A stretch of DNA of 64,000 nt from Rhodobium gokarnense (GTDB lineage Bacteria > Pseudomonadota > Alphaproteobacteria > Rhizobiales > Rhodobiaceae), in the NCBI RefSeq assembly GCF_025961475.1, contig NZ_JAOQNS010000016.1, positions 1 through 64,000 on the forward strand. The letters run 5' to 3'. Made by a program: the position numbers and the translations under genes. Below are positions 8,408 through 16,920 of this stretch, piece after piece. The first letter of the stretch is position 1. Every line of letters begins with the position of its first letter. The notes beneath the pieces were generated by a model, which saw only the letters and a program-made list of their open reading frames with translations, did no database searches and had not been told where the DNA came from.

Positions 8408-8728
8408 GATAGCCCCTTTCGCTGGCATGGTCCGGGAGTCCGTTGAGTAGCACCGCATCGGCGCGGCCGCAGCGAAAATCGAGGACGCCGCGGCTCGGAA
8501 AGGACGGCGGCGTCGGCCGGAGGCCGGAATTGCCCGGCAGTCCAGCCTCAAAAAAACGCGGCGAACCGGCTGTTTTCCTTGGAATGGAGCCCCGATCGGG
8601 CGGCGCCGCAACGGGAGGAATTGCGGTCCGCCCCGGCGCGTCCCCTTTGGCGCCGATGCCCGAAATGCCCCGGCGGACCGCAGCCATCTGAGGCCGCGGC
8701 CCGCCAAGGGCGTGTTTTTCTGCCAGTC
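8408..8728. other. 321-bp tauA-tauB intercistronic region
   Basis: No gene is visible. The region contains a long-range inverted repeat (8623-8681) just downstream of tauA. It separates the binding-protein gene from the rest of the transporter operon. Confidence 0.55.
8623..8681 (-). promoter_or_regulatory. Intercistronic stem-loop after tauA
   Basis: GCGGTCCGCC (8623-8632) and GGCGGACCGC (8672-8681) are perfect 10-bp arms around 39 bases that can fold further. No T-run follows, so it fits an mRNA-stabilising or attenuating structure that would leave more tauA than tauBC message. Confidence 0.5.
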
Positions 8729-9745
8729 TTATTGGCCGAGGGCGGCCTTGGCGAACTCGTCGGTCACCACGGTGCCGTAGTCGTCGAGCATCTTGTCGAT
8801 CTTGCCCTCACCCTTCAGGAACTCGGAGGTGAAGTAGAGCGCCTTGGCGGCACCGCCTTCCGCCCCGCCGCCGAGCCAGCGGCTGGAGGCCTGCTCCTCG
8901 AGCGTCGGGAAGCCGTAAAGGGCGAGCACGCCCGGAACGTCCGCGGCTTCGCCGCCGACCAGGCTGACGATCTTCTTGGCGTTCTCGGAATCGGCGCCGA
9001 AGGCGTCCGGATTGCTGCGATAGGCCTCGTCGGCGTCGGCGATGGTCTTCACGAAGGTCGTCATGAAGTCCTTGTTTTCGCCTGCCCAGGTCTTGTTGAC
9101 GACCATGCCGTCGAAGGTCGCCTTGCCCCAGCTCGACAGGGTGCCGGAGGTGATCAGCACCTTGCCGCTCTCCTTGATGCGGCCGAGGGCCGGATCCCAG
9201 ATGAAGGCGGCGTCGATGTCACCGCGCTCCCAGGCGGCGGCGATGGAGTTCGGCTGCATGTTGAGGATCTTGACCTCGGAGGGGTCGATGCCGAACTGCT
9301 CGAGCGCGAACAGGGTGTGGAAGTGGGTGGTGGAGACGAACGGCACGCCGAGCGTCTTGCCCTTCAGGTCCTGCGGCGCCGTGATGCCGGAGCCGTCGCG
9401 CACGACCAGCGCCTCGGCGGAGGCGATGTCCTCGGTGATCCAGAACAGCTCGATGTCGAGGCCGCGCGAGACGCCCGCGGCGATCGGGCTGGAGCCGGCA
9501 AGCGCAATCTGCACGTCGCCGGAGGCCATGGCGTTGATCACCTTGGCGCCGGACGAGAACTTGGCCCATTTGATCTTGTAGCCGGTCGCTTCCTCGAACT
9601 TGCCATCGGCGATGGCGACCTTCCACGGATTGTAGATGGTCTGGTAGCCGATGGTTACCTCCTTGTCGGCGGCCGAAGCGACGCCGGCCGACAGCACGGC
9701 GGCGGTCGCGACCGCAGCGATGGAACCGATTACACGTTTCAACAT
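8729..9745 (-). CDS. tauA: Taurine/sulfonate ABC transporter substrate-binding protein
   Basis: This 338-aa periplasmic binding protein has a signal peptide over residues 1-25 (lysine/arginine start, hydrophobic core, ASA cleavage site). A TauA-like NMT1/SBP domain follows, opening KEVTIGYQTIYNPWKVAIAD. The family binds taurine and related alkanesulfonates and hands them to TauC. The ATG at 9745 has AGGAG six bases upstream, which rules out the longer frame. It is the first transporter gene, downstream of the aminotransferase and separated from tauB by a structured 321-bp gap. Confidence 0.92.
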   Translation of the reverse strand: MLKRVIGSIAAVATAAVLSAGVASAADKEVTIGYQTIYNPWKVAIADGKFEEATGYKIKWAKFSSGAKVINAMASGDVQIALAGSSPIAAGVSRGLDIELFWITEDIASAEALVVRDGSGITAPQDLKGKTLGVPFVSTTHFHTLFALEQFGIDPSEVKILNMQPNSIAAAWERGDIDAAFIWDPALGRIKESGKVLITSGTLSSWGKATFDGMVVNKTWAGENKDFMTTFVKTIADADEAYRSNPDAFGADSENAKKIVSLVGGEAADVPGVLALYGFPTLEEQASSRWLGGGAEGGAAKALYFTSEFLKGEGKIDKMLDDYGTVVTDEFAKAALGQ

Positions 9746-9896
9746 GTTGTTCTCCTGATTTGCATGATGCCACCCGTGGTTCTTTGCCATCGGTGCGGCG
9801 TTCCTGTCATTGCGAACCGTCCATTACGCCGCCGAAGCTACGGCAGCCGGACTGTCCGGGCAATGCGCTGTTCCCCAAGCGAATGTGGGCCCTCTC

Positions 9897-11222
9897 TCAG
9901 TGGCCGGTTTCCTCCAGTGTCTTTCTGATGATGGAACAAATCTCGTCGACATGCGAGCGCTCCGCAACGAGCGGCGGAGCAATGATCCCGCAATCGCCGG
10001 TGAACTTCACGTGCAGGCCGTTCCAGAACAGCCTGGTCTGCACTTCCGAACCGCGCAGGCCCGGGGCGGCGCCCGGCGCCAGGTCGATGCCGGCGAGCAG
10101 GCCGTAGCCGCGGATATCGGTGATCAGGTCGATGTCCTGCAGCTCGAACATCTTGTCGAGGAAATAGTCCGAAAGCGCCGCGGCGCGCTCGAACAGCTTC
10201 TCGTTCTCGTAGATGTCGAGGGTGGCGATGCCGGCGGCGCAGGCGGCCGGGTGGCCGGAATAGGTGTAGCCGTGGAAGAACTCGATGGCGTTCTCCGGCG
10301 CCGCATCGACGATGGTGTCGTAAACCTTGTCGCTGACGGCGACCGCGCCCATCGGCTGGGCACCGTTGGTCAGCGCCTTGGCCATGGTCATGATGTCCGG
10401 CGTGACGCCGAAGGACTGGGACGCGAACGCCTTGCCGGTGCGTCCGAAGCCGCAGATGACCTCGTCGAAGATGAGAAGGATGCCGTAGGTGTCGCAAATC
10501 TCGCGCAGGCGTTCCAGATAGCCCTTCGGCGGCACCAGGATACCGGTGGAGCCGGCGATCGGCTCGACGATGCAGGCGCCGATGGTGCTGGCGCCGTAGG
10601 CGTCGATCATGCGCTGCAGGTCTTCGGCAAGCTCCGCGCCCCCTTCCGGCTGGCCGCGCACGAAGCGCTCGTTCGGCGACCAGGTGTGGCGCATCAGGAC
10701 GACGTTCGGCATCACCACCGGGAAGGTCTCGCGGTTCTTGACCATGCCGCTGAGCGACACGCCGCCGATGTTGACGCCGTGATAGGCGCGCTCGCGCGAC
10801 ACGAACCGGATGCGCTGGCCCTCGCCCCTGGCGCGGTTATAGGCCATGGCGACCTTCAGCGCGGTATCGACCGCCTCCGAGCCGGAATTGACGAAGAAGA
10901 CGTGGTCGATGCCTTCCGGCAGGATCGCGGCGAGCTTGCGCGCCAGTTCGAACGAGCCAGGCGTGCCGGAGGCGAACGGCGACATGTAGTCGTTGGTCTG
11001 GAGCTGGGCGTGGACCGCGTCGGCGATCTCGGTCCGGCCGTGCCCGGCGGCAACGCAGAACAGGCCCGACGAGCCGTCGAGAAGCTGGCCGCCGCGGTGG
11101 TCCCACAGATGGACCCCCTCGCTCTTGACGACGAGGCGCGGGTCGGACTTGAAGGCCCGGTTGGCAGTGAAGGGCATCCAGTGATGCTCGAGGGAATTGG
11201 CCGCGATATTCATTAGTCGCAT
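9897..11222 (-). CDS. Omega-amino-acid (taurine or beta-alanine):pyruvate aminotransferase
   Basis: This is a 441-aa class III PLP-dependent aminotransferase. The opening SLEHHWMPFTANRAFKSDPR, the SGSEAVDTALK block, the PLP-contact FDEVICGFGRTG and the Schiff-base lysine in TMAKALTNGAQPMG are those of omega-amino acid:pyruvate aminotransferases. Beside tauABC and tauR it most likely converts taurine plus pyruvate to sulfoacetaldehyde plus alanine (the Tpa role). Beta-alanine and hypotaurine are alternative substrates. The start is uncertain between ATG 11222 and ATG 11213; a GAGG precedes both at imperfect spacing. It is divergent from tauR. Confidence 0.88.
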   Translation of the reverse strand: MRLMNIAANSLEHHWMPFTANRAFKSDPRLVVKSEGVHLWDHRGGQLLDGSSGLFCVAAGHGRTEIADAVHAQLQTNDYMSPFASGTPGSFELARKLAAILPEGIDHVFFVNSGSEAVDTALKVAMAYNRARGEGQRIRFVSRERAYHGVNIGGVSLSGMVKNRETFPVVMPNVVLMRHTWSPNERFVRGQPEGGAELAEDLQRMIDAYGASTIGACIVEPIAGSTGILVPPKGYLERLREICDTYGILLIFDEVICGFGRTGKAFASQSFGVTPDIMTMAKALTNGAQPMGAVAVSDKVYDTIVDAAPENAIEFFHGYTYSGHPAACAAGIATLDIYENEKLFERAAALSDYFLDKMFELQDIDLITDIRGYGLLAGIDLAPGAAPGLRGSEVQTRLFWNGLHVKFTGDCGIIAPPLVAERSHVDEICSIIRKTLEETGH

Positions 11223-11347
11223 GTCCTCAATTGACGGGCCTGGCGACCCGAAAGGCGAACGGCCATGGCGCTGTCATGGCCGGTCACGATCGGTCCGGCT
11301 ACCCGCGCGGTTCCTTGTTTTTGATTGGTCCGAACGGTACGCTGCCG

Positions 11348-11393
11348 CTGGTACCATGTTATAGGACCAGATACGTGGTTTTCATGAGGCCAG
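11348..11393. promoter_or_regulatory. Probable TauR (MocR-type) operator in the aminotransferase-tauR intergenic region
   Basis: ATAGGACCAG (11361-11370) is repeated as ATGAGGCCAG at 11384-11393, 23 bp on. It also faces an inverted partner CTGGTACCAT at 11348-11357. Read on the minus strand, CTGGTCCTAT resembles the CTGGACYTAA motif I recall for TauR of Rhodobacter. Direct repeats about two helical turns apart are usual for MocR proteins. The right copy overlaps the tauR ribosome-binding site, which would allow autorepression. Confidence 0.5.
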
Positions 11394-11396
11394 TTG

Positions 11397-12929
11397 GTGT
11401 CGAACATCCTCTTCCAGCTTGACCGGTCCTCCTCCGTCAGCCTGCAATCGCAGATCCGCGAGACGCTGGTCACCGCCATCCTGGCCGGGCACCTCCTGGA
11501 AAACGAGCGGTTGCCGTCGAGCCGCGAGCTCGCCCGCTCGCTCGGCGTTTCGCGCAACACTGTCATGCTCGCCTATCAGAGCCTGATCGACGACGAATTC
11601 CTGATCGCCTCCGAACGCTCCGGCTATTTCGTCAACGGCCGGACCGCGGCCGGCTATGCGGCGAGCGACGGCGAGGCGGCGCCGGTGGCCGGCGACCGGC
11701 CGGACTGGAAGGGTCCCCTCACCGTCCGCCCGGCCACCATGCGCAACATCTCCAAGCCGGCCAACTGGCGGCAATACCCCTACCCGTTCATCTACGGCCA
11801 GATCGACCCGTCGCTGTTTCCGATCTCCGAATGGCGGGAATGCTCGCGACAGGCGCTCGGCAAGCAGTGGCTCGACGTCTGGGCTGACGATCTGCGCGAC
11901 CTCGACGATCCGATGCTGGTGGAGCAGATCCGCAAGCGCATCCTGCCGCGGCGGGGCATCCTTGCCGACGATGAGGAGATCCTCGTCACCCTCGGTGCCC
12001 AGAACGCGCTCTTCCTGCTGGCGACGCTGCTGATGTCCCGCGACACGCGGGTCGGCATGGAGGAGCCGGGCTATCCCGATGCCCGCAACATCATCCGCAT
12101 CCACTCCGACCGGATGGTGCCGATCCCCGTCGACAACGAGGGCATCCAGGTCGGCCCGGAAGTGAAGGCCTGCGACGTCGTCTTCGTCACGCCCAGCCAC
12201 CAGTTTCCGACGACCGCGACCCTGTCGCGGACACGCCGCACGGCGCTGCTTGAGGCGGCGGAGACGCACGATTTCGTCATCATCGAGGACGACTACGAGT
12301 TCGAGACCAACTACGTCACCGAGCCGACGCCGGCGCTGAAGTCGATCGATACGCGCGGCCGGGTGGTCTATGTGGGAAGCCTCTCCAAGACGCTGTTTCC
12401 GGGGCTTCGGCTCGGCTTCCTCGTCGGCTCCAAGGAACTGATCCGCGAGGCGCGGGCGCTGCGCCGGCTGATGGTGCGCCACCCGCCGAGCAACAATCAG
12501 CGCACCGTCGCCCTGTTCCTCGCCCTCGGCCACCACGACGCGCTGATCCGCAAGCTGCACCGGGTCTACCGGCGGCGCTGGGAGGAGCTCGGCCGCGCGC
12601 TCGACAGGCACCTGCCGAATGCCGGCGCGGTGCCGAGCTTCGGCGGCACCAGCTACTGGGTCGCCGGCCCCGAAGACCTCGATGCCGATCTCCTGCGCGA
12701 GGACGCCCTCTCCCACGGCGTCGTCATCGAATCCGGCAGCGTCAACTTCGCCCGCCAGCCGGCGCCGAAGAACTGCTTCCGGCTCGGCTTTTCCTCCATC
12801 GCCCATGACTGGATCGAACCGGGGATCGCGATCCTTGCGCGGCTGATCGAGGGCCAGCTCGCCACGCGGCAAACCCGGCAGGGCGGCGCAGAGATCTTGC
12901 CGCCCCAGGCGGCCGCGCAGGAGGCCTGA
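11397..12929 (+). CDS. tauR: MocR-type GntR regulator of taurine use
   Basis: This 510-aa regulator has an N-terminal GntR winged helix (residues about 10-80; SLQSQIRETLVTAILAGHL, then LPSSRELARSLGVSRNTVML). It is fused to a type I aminotransferase-like domain (about 110-490) with the PLP lysine in GSLSKTLFPGLRLGF. In TauR proteins this domain senses taurine through PLP and activates the catabolic promoter. The GTG at 11397 has GAGG seven bases upstream. The neighbouring TTG at 11394 is an alternative. It is divergent from the aminotransferase and tauABC genes, with direct-repeat operators in between. Confidence 0.9.
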   Translation: MSNILFQLDRSSSVSLQSQIRETLVTAILAGHLLENERLPSSRELARSLGVSRNTVMLAYQSLIDDEFLIASERSGYFVNGRTAAGYAASDGEAAPVAGDRPDWKGPLTVRPATMRNISKPANWRQYPYPFIYGQIDPSLFPISEWRECSRQALGKQWLDVWADDLRDLDDPMLVEQIRKRILPRRGILADDEEILVTLGAQNALFLLATLLMSRDTRVGMEEPGYPDARNIIRIHSDRMVPIPVDNEGIQVGPEVKACDVVFVTPSHQFPTTATLSRTRRTALLEAAETHDFVIIEDDYEFETNYVTEPTPALKSIDTRGRVVYVGSLSKTLFPGLRLGFLVGSKELIREARALRRLMVRHPPSNNQRTVALFLALGHHDALIRKLHRVYRRRWEELGRALDRHLPNAGAVPSFGGTSYWVAGPEDLDADLLREDALSHGVVIESGSVNFARQPAPKNCFRLGFSSIAHDWIEPGIAILARLIEGQLATRQTRQGGAEILPPQAAAQEA

Positions 12930-13126
12930 GCGGCGTTTGAGAGCCCGTCTGGCCCTATCGAATCCTGCGAATTGGACCTACTCGCATTTGCGATCGCTTC
13001 CGATGACGGTATCTCTCCCCTAAGCCGGGGCGTTCGCACCGGCTTCCGGCACCGGCATCCCAAGACCGTTGCCGCACGAAAACGAAAAAACGGGCCGCCT
13101 CGGACAAGACAACAAGGACTCCAGCC

Positions 13127-14062
13127 ATGCTCAGCCGACAGGCCGTCACCTGCCCGCCCTCGCTCCTGGAACTCGCCGAACCGCTGCCGGCAACGCCGAC
13201 CGCGATCGTCAATGCCGGCGCCCAGCTTGCGATGCTGAGCGCCCACGATGCCACCCGCCTCAACCTGATCGAGCCGGTGTTCTTCGGCGATCCGGACGCC
13301 ATCACCCACCATGCCCTGGAACTCGACTGGGACATCTCCGGCTACCGCATCGTCGCGACCGACAACGAGGCGGACGCGGCCAAAGAGGCGGCGGCCTGGG
13401 GCGGGCGCGGCGATGTCGGCATGGTCATGAAGGGCCATATCCACACCGACGTCTTCATGCGGGCGATGGTCTCCAAGGCCTCCGGCATGCGCACCGGCGC
13501 GCGCTACACCCATGTCTTCCACATGACGGCGCCGGACCGGGAGGGCTCGCTGCTGATCTCCGACGGCGCGGTCAATGTCCATCCGGACTTCGAGACCCGC
13601 AAGTCGATCCTGAAGAACGCCGTTCTGATGTCCCGCGCCCTCGGCAACCAGCGGCCGCATGTGGCGATCCTGTCGGCGACCGAGGAGGCGACGGAGACCA
13701 TCCCCTCCTCCATCGAGGCACAGAGACTGTCAGACTGGGCGAGCGAGAACGTCGCCGACGCCGAGGTGTTCGGGCCGCTCGCCTTCGACCTCGCGGTCTC
13801 GCCCGATGCCGGGCGCATCAAGGGCGTCGACCATCCGGTGGCCGGCAATGCCGACATCCTGATCGTGCCGGACATCGTCTCCGGCAATGCCCTCTTCAAG
13901 ATGATGGTCTATTTCATGGGCGCCTGCGCGGCCGGGCTCGTCCTCGGCGCCAAGGTGCCGATCCTGTTGACCAGCCGCGCCGACCCGCCGGCGGCCCGGC
14001 TCGCCTCGGCAGCCCTCGGCAGCGTCGTCAACGCCCATATGAAACAGCAGGACGGGGCGTGA
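13127..14062 (+). CDS. pta: Phosphate acetyl/butyryltransferase (single-domain Pta)
   Basis: This 311-aa PTA_PTB-domain enzyme converts acetyl phosphate and CoA to acetyl-CoA and phosphate. Recognisable blocks are MVMKGHIHTDVFMRA, HVFHMT, LLISDGAVNVHPD and the C-terminal GVDHPVAGNADILIVPDI followed by SGNALFKMM. It lacks the extra N-terminal domain of long Pta enzymes, as do the short Pta proteins of taurine clusters. It is preceded by AAGGA and lies 197 bp after tauR on the same strand. The expected acetyl-phosphate producer of this pathway, Xsc, is not in the window. Confidence 0.9.
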   Translation: MLSRQAVTCPPSLLELAEPLPATPTAIVNAGAQLAMLSAHDATRLNLIEPVFFGDPDAITHHALELDWDISGYRIVATDNEADAAKEAAAWGGRGDVGMVMKGHIHTDVFMRAMVSKASGMRTGARYTHVFHMTAPDREGSLLISDGAVNVHPDFETRKSILKNAVLMSRALGNQRPHVAILSATEEATETIPSSIEAQRLSDWASENVADAEVFGPLAFDLAVSPDAGRIKGVDHPVAGNADILIVPDIVSGNALFKMMVYFMGACAAGLVLGAKVPILLTSRADPPAARLASAALGSVVNAHMKQQDGA

Positions 14063-14065
14063 GGC

Positions 14066-14797
14066 CTACCACAGGAAGGCGCGGGCGAGGAGATTGATCG
14101 CGGCGACGGCGGACAACGCCAGGACCACCGGCCGGTAGCGGCGGGCGACGCGGGCATTGAGCCTTGGTGCGAAATAGCTCGCCACCAGCATCACCGGCGC
14201 GAGCACGGCGATCAGCACCGCATCGCTCCAGTGCACCCGGCCGATGGCGATCAGCCCGAAAAGCGAGACCGCCGCGCCGATGGCAAAGAACGCGTTCAGA
14301 GTCGACCGAGCGTGGTCGGCCTTCACATCCTGGTAGATCAACGCCATCGGCGGCGCGCCGACGGAGGTGATGGTCCCCATGAGGCCGGAAATGAAGCCCA
14401 TGGAGACCAGTGCTCCGCGCGTCAGCGCCAGCCGAAAGCCGGCAAGGCTGAGGGCGACGGCAAAGAGGATGCCGGCGGAAAACAGCACCGCGAAGCTGTC
14501 CTTTCCCGGCAGCACCAGGAGCACAGCGATCGCGCACAGCATGCCGGCGAAGCGGCCGGCGAGCGCGACGCCGACCTCGTCCATCCGCACCTGACCACGT
14601 TCCTTGGTCGCCGCAAGGCTCGCCGTGACGATGCCGAGAACGATGATGGGGATCGGCACGAAATGGGTGTCGATCATGGCCAGCAGCGGCGCCGACGTCA
14701 GCCCGAAACCCATGCCCGTCGTCGTCTGGACGATGACGCCGAGAACGACGATCAGGCTGGCGAGGCCGAGCATCCAGAGCGGCAGGTCGGCGATCAT
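14066..14797 (-). CDS. TauE/SafE-family sulfite (organosulfonate) exporter
   Basis: This 243-aa inner-membrane protein has about eight hydrophobic helices and the family hallmarks at both halves: VQTTTGMGFGLTSAPLLAMI near residues 22-41 and GFISGLMGTITSVGAPPMAL near 135-155. TauE/SafE proteins export sulfite or similar anions. Next to pta and tauR it would remove sulfite released from a sulfonate. The ATG at 14797 precedes the first membrane helix; the longer frame to 15097 runs into the promoter region of the corrinoid operon. It is convergent with pta (3-bp gap) and divergent from the corrinoid operon. Confidence 0.88.
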   Translation of the reverse strand: MIADLPLWMLGLASLIVVLGVIVQTTTGMGFGLTSAPLLAMIDTHFVPIPIIVLGIVTASLAATKERGQVRMDEVGVALAGRFAGMLCAIAVLLVLPGKDSFAVLFSAGILFAVALSLAGFRLALTRGALVSMGFISGLMGTITSVGAPPMALIYQDVKADHARSTLNAFFAIGAAVSLFGLIAIGRVHWSDAVLIAVLAPVMLVASYFAPRLNARVARRYRPVVLALSAVAAINLLARAFLW

Positions 14798-15132
14798 GGG
14801 GAAGACTCCGGGCCGCAGGCGCGCCTGCGCCGCGGCTTCGTCAGGGGATATATACAGTGAATGCGTCGGCGGGCTGCCGCGAGTCGGTGCACCATGCGCC
14901 GCGGCGCGGGCGCAATCAAGCCCGCCCTCGCCGATGGCCCGACCGGCCCGAAAATCCGCCCCTTTTTCTTGACGACGGCTCCGTCCGGACGATCCGGCAG
15001 CGACGAGCGCGTGCGCCAGGGTGTCGCATTCCAGATGCCGGCTGTCGCTTCCTGTCGCATCACGTCGCGGCGGTTGCGGCAACGTGGTTTTACCCATGCC
15101 TCCCGCGCCCGCGCCGATCAGGAAGATGCCCG
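14798..15132. other. 335-bp divergent control region between the exporter gene and the corrinoid operon
   Basis: No gene is visible. It contains the TGTCGC repeats at 15022-15068 and a lone TTGACG at 14969-14974 that could be a -35 element, without a good -10. I looked for a cobalamin riboswitch and saw no recognisable core. Confidence 0.5.
15022..15068 (+). promoter_or_regulatory. Tandem TGTCGC activator-type sites upstream of the corrinoid operon
   Basis: TGTCGC occurs at 15022, 15043 and 15053, with CGTCGC at 15063. The spacings are 21, 10 and 10 bp, so the copies face the same side of the helix. The array ends about 65 bp before the corrinoid protein gene, a typical place for an activator. 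The regulator is not identifiable here. Confidence 0.5.
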
Positions 15133-15834
<702 letters not shown>

Positions 15835-15844
15835 GCCGGCCGAC

Positions 15845-16471
15845 ATGGTCCCCGAACCGCTCCTGATCATTGCCTGCGGGGCGCTGGCGCGGGAAATCCG
15901 CGCCGTCATCGATCTCAACGGCTGGGAGCACGTGACGCTCACCTGCCTCTCCGCCCAGCTCCACAACACGCCGGAGCGGATCCCGGCCGCCGTGCGCGAG
16001 GCGATAAGGGCGATGCGGCCGGTCTATGGCCGTATCTTCGTTGCCTATGCCGATTGCGGCACCGGCTGGCGGCTTGATGCCGTGCTGGCCGAGGAAGGCG
16101 CGGAGCGGATCGACGGCCCGCACTGCTATTCGTTCTTCTCCGGCGTGGACGCGTTCGCAAAGGTGGCAGAAGACGAGATCACGGCGTTCTACCTGACCGA
16201 TTTCCTCGCCCGCCAGTTCGAGGCGATGGTGATCAAGCCGCTCGGCCTCGACCGCCATCCGGAACTCGCGGACATGTATTTCGGCAATTACGAAAAGCTG
16301 GTCTATCTCGCCCAGACCGAGGACCCGGTGCTGACCGAAAAGGCCCGCGCGGCCGCTGACCGGCTCGGGCTCGCCTTCGAGCGCCGCCTCACCGGCTATG
16401 GCGACCTGGTATCGGCGCTCTCCGATGCCGCAGAAGCGGTTCCTGCGCGCGCTTTGGAAGCCGTGTCGTAA
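15845..16471 (+). CDS. DUF1638 family protein of the corrinoid operon
   Basis: This 208-aa soluble protein belongs to DUF1638. Conserved cysteines stand in ACGALAREI (residue about 11), ADCGTGWRLD (about 69) and DGPHCYSFFSG (about 93), which looks like a metal or corrinoid site. No function is proven. Members of this family recur beside corrinoid proteins and methyl-THF methyltransferases, so a role in handling the corrinoid or methyl group is inferred. It starts 10 bp after the corrinoid protein stop codon. Confidence 0.85.
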   Translation: MVPEPLLIIACGALAREIRAVIDLNGWEHVTLTCLSAQLHNTPERIPAAVREAIRAMRPVYGRIFVAYADCGTGWRLDAVLAEEGAERIDGPHCYSFFSGVDAFAKVAEDEITAFYLTDFLARQFEAMVIKPLGLDRHPELADMYFGNYEKLVYLAQTEDPVLTEKARAAADRLGLAFERRLTGYGDLVSALSDAAEAVPARALEAVS

Positions 16472-16581
16472 TCCGAAAACGCAACGTCGTTTCCATCGTC
16501 GCCCGGCGCCCGCGTCATACGTAACACTACGTGGGTCGCGGCATGGACCGCGCGTGTCCCGTTCGAGCGGAGGGCCGTCCG

Positions 16582-16887
16582 ATGGCCAAGCTGCAGATCG
16601 TCTACTGGCGCGATATCCCGGCCCAGGTGATCGCGCGCGAGGGCCGCAAGACCGCCAAGCGGGTGCTCCCCGAGCGTTTCGAAAAGGCCATCGACCAGTG
16701 CGCCATGCGCACCGGCGCGGCCGGCACCGATGCCTATCTCGCCGACTGGCGGCGCGGCGAGGCGGAGGATGTCGCAGGTGATCTCGAAGCCGTCGCTGGC
16801 GAAGCCGCCGCCGCCATCGAGGCCGATTATGACATGGAACGGCTCAAAACATTGATCGCCGCCGGCGGGCGCGACAGCGCGCCCTGA
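16582..16887 (+). CDS. Small 'virulence factor' family protein (PF13769-like)
   Basis: This 101-aa protein opens MAKLQIVYWRDIPAQVIARE and continues RKTAKRVLPERFEKAIDQCAM, which is the conserved part of a small family annotated as virulence factor. The label is historical and no biochemical function is known. It recurs in corrinoid methyltransferase operons of alphaproteobacteria. The ATG at 16582 has GGAGGG seven bases upstream. A 110-bp gap separates it from the DUF1638 gene, the largest gap in the operon. Confidence 0.8.
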   Translation: MAKLQIVYWRDIPAQVIAREGRKTAKRVLPERFEKAIDQCAMRTGAAGTDAYLADWRRGEAEDVAGDLEAVAGEAAAAIEADYDMERLKTLIAAGGRDSAP

Positions 16888-16920
16888 CCGGCCTTTTGCC
16901 GCTTTTTCCGGAGCATCGCC

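Noticed and set aside
14798-15132. Cobalamin riboswitch before the corrinoid operon
   Set aside because: No B12-box-like core (GCCACTG) or supporting stems are visible.
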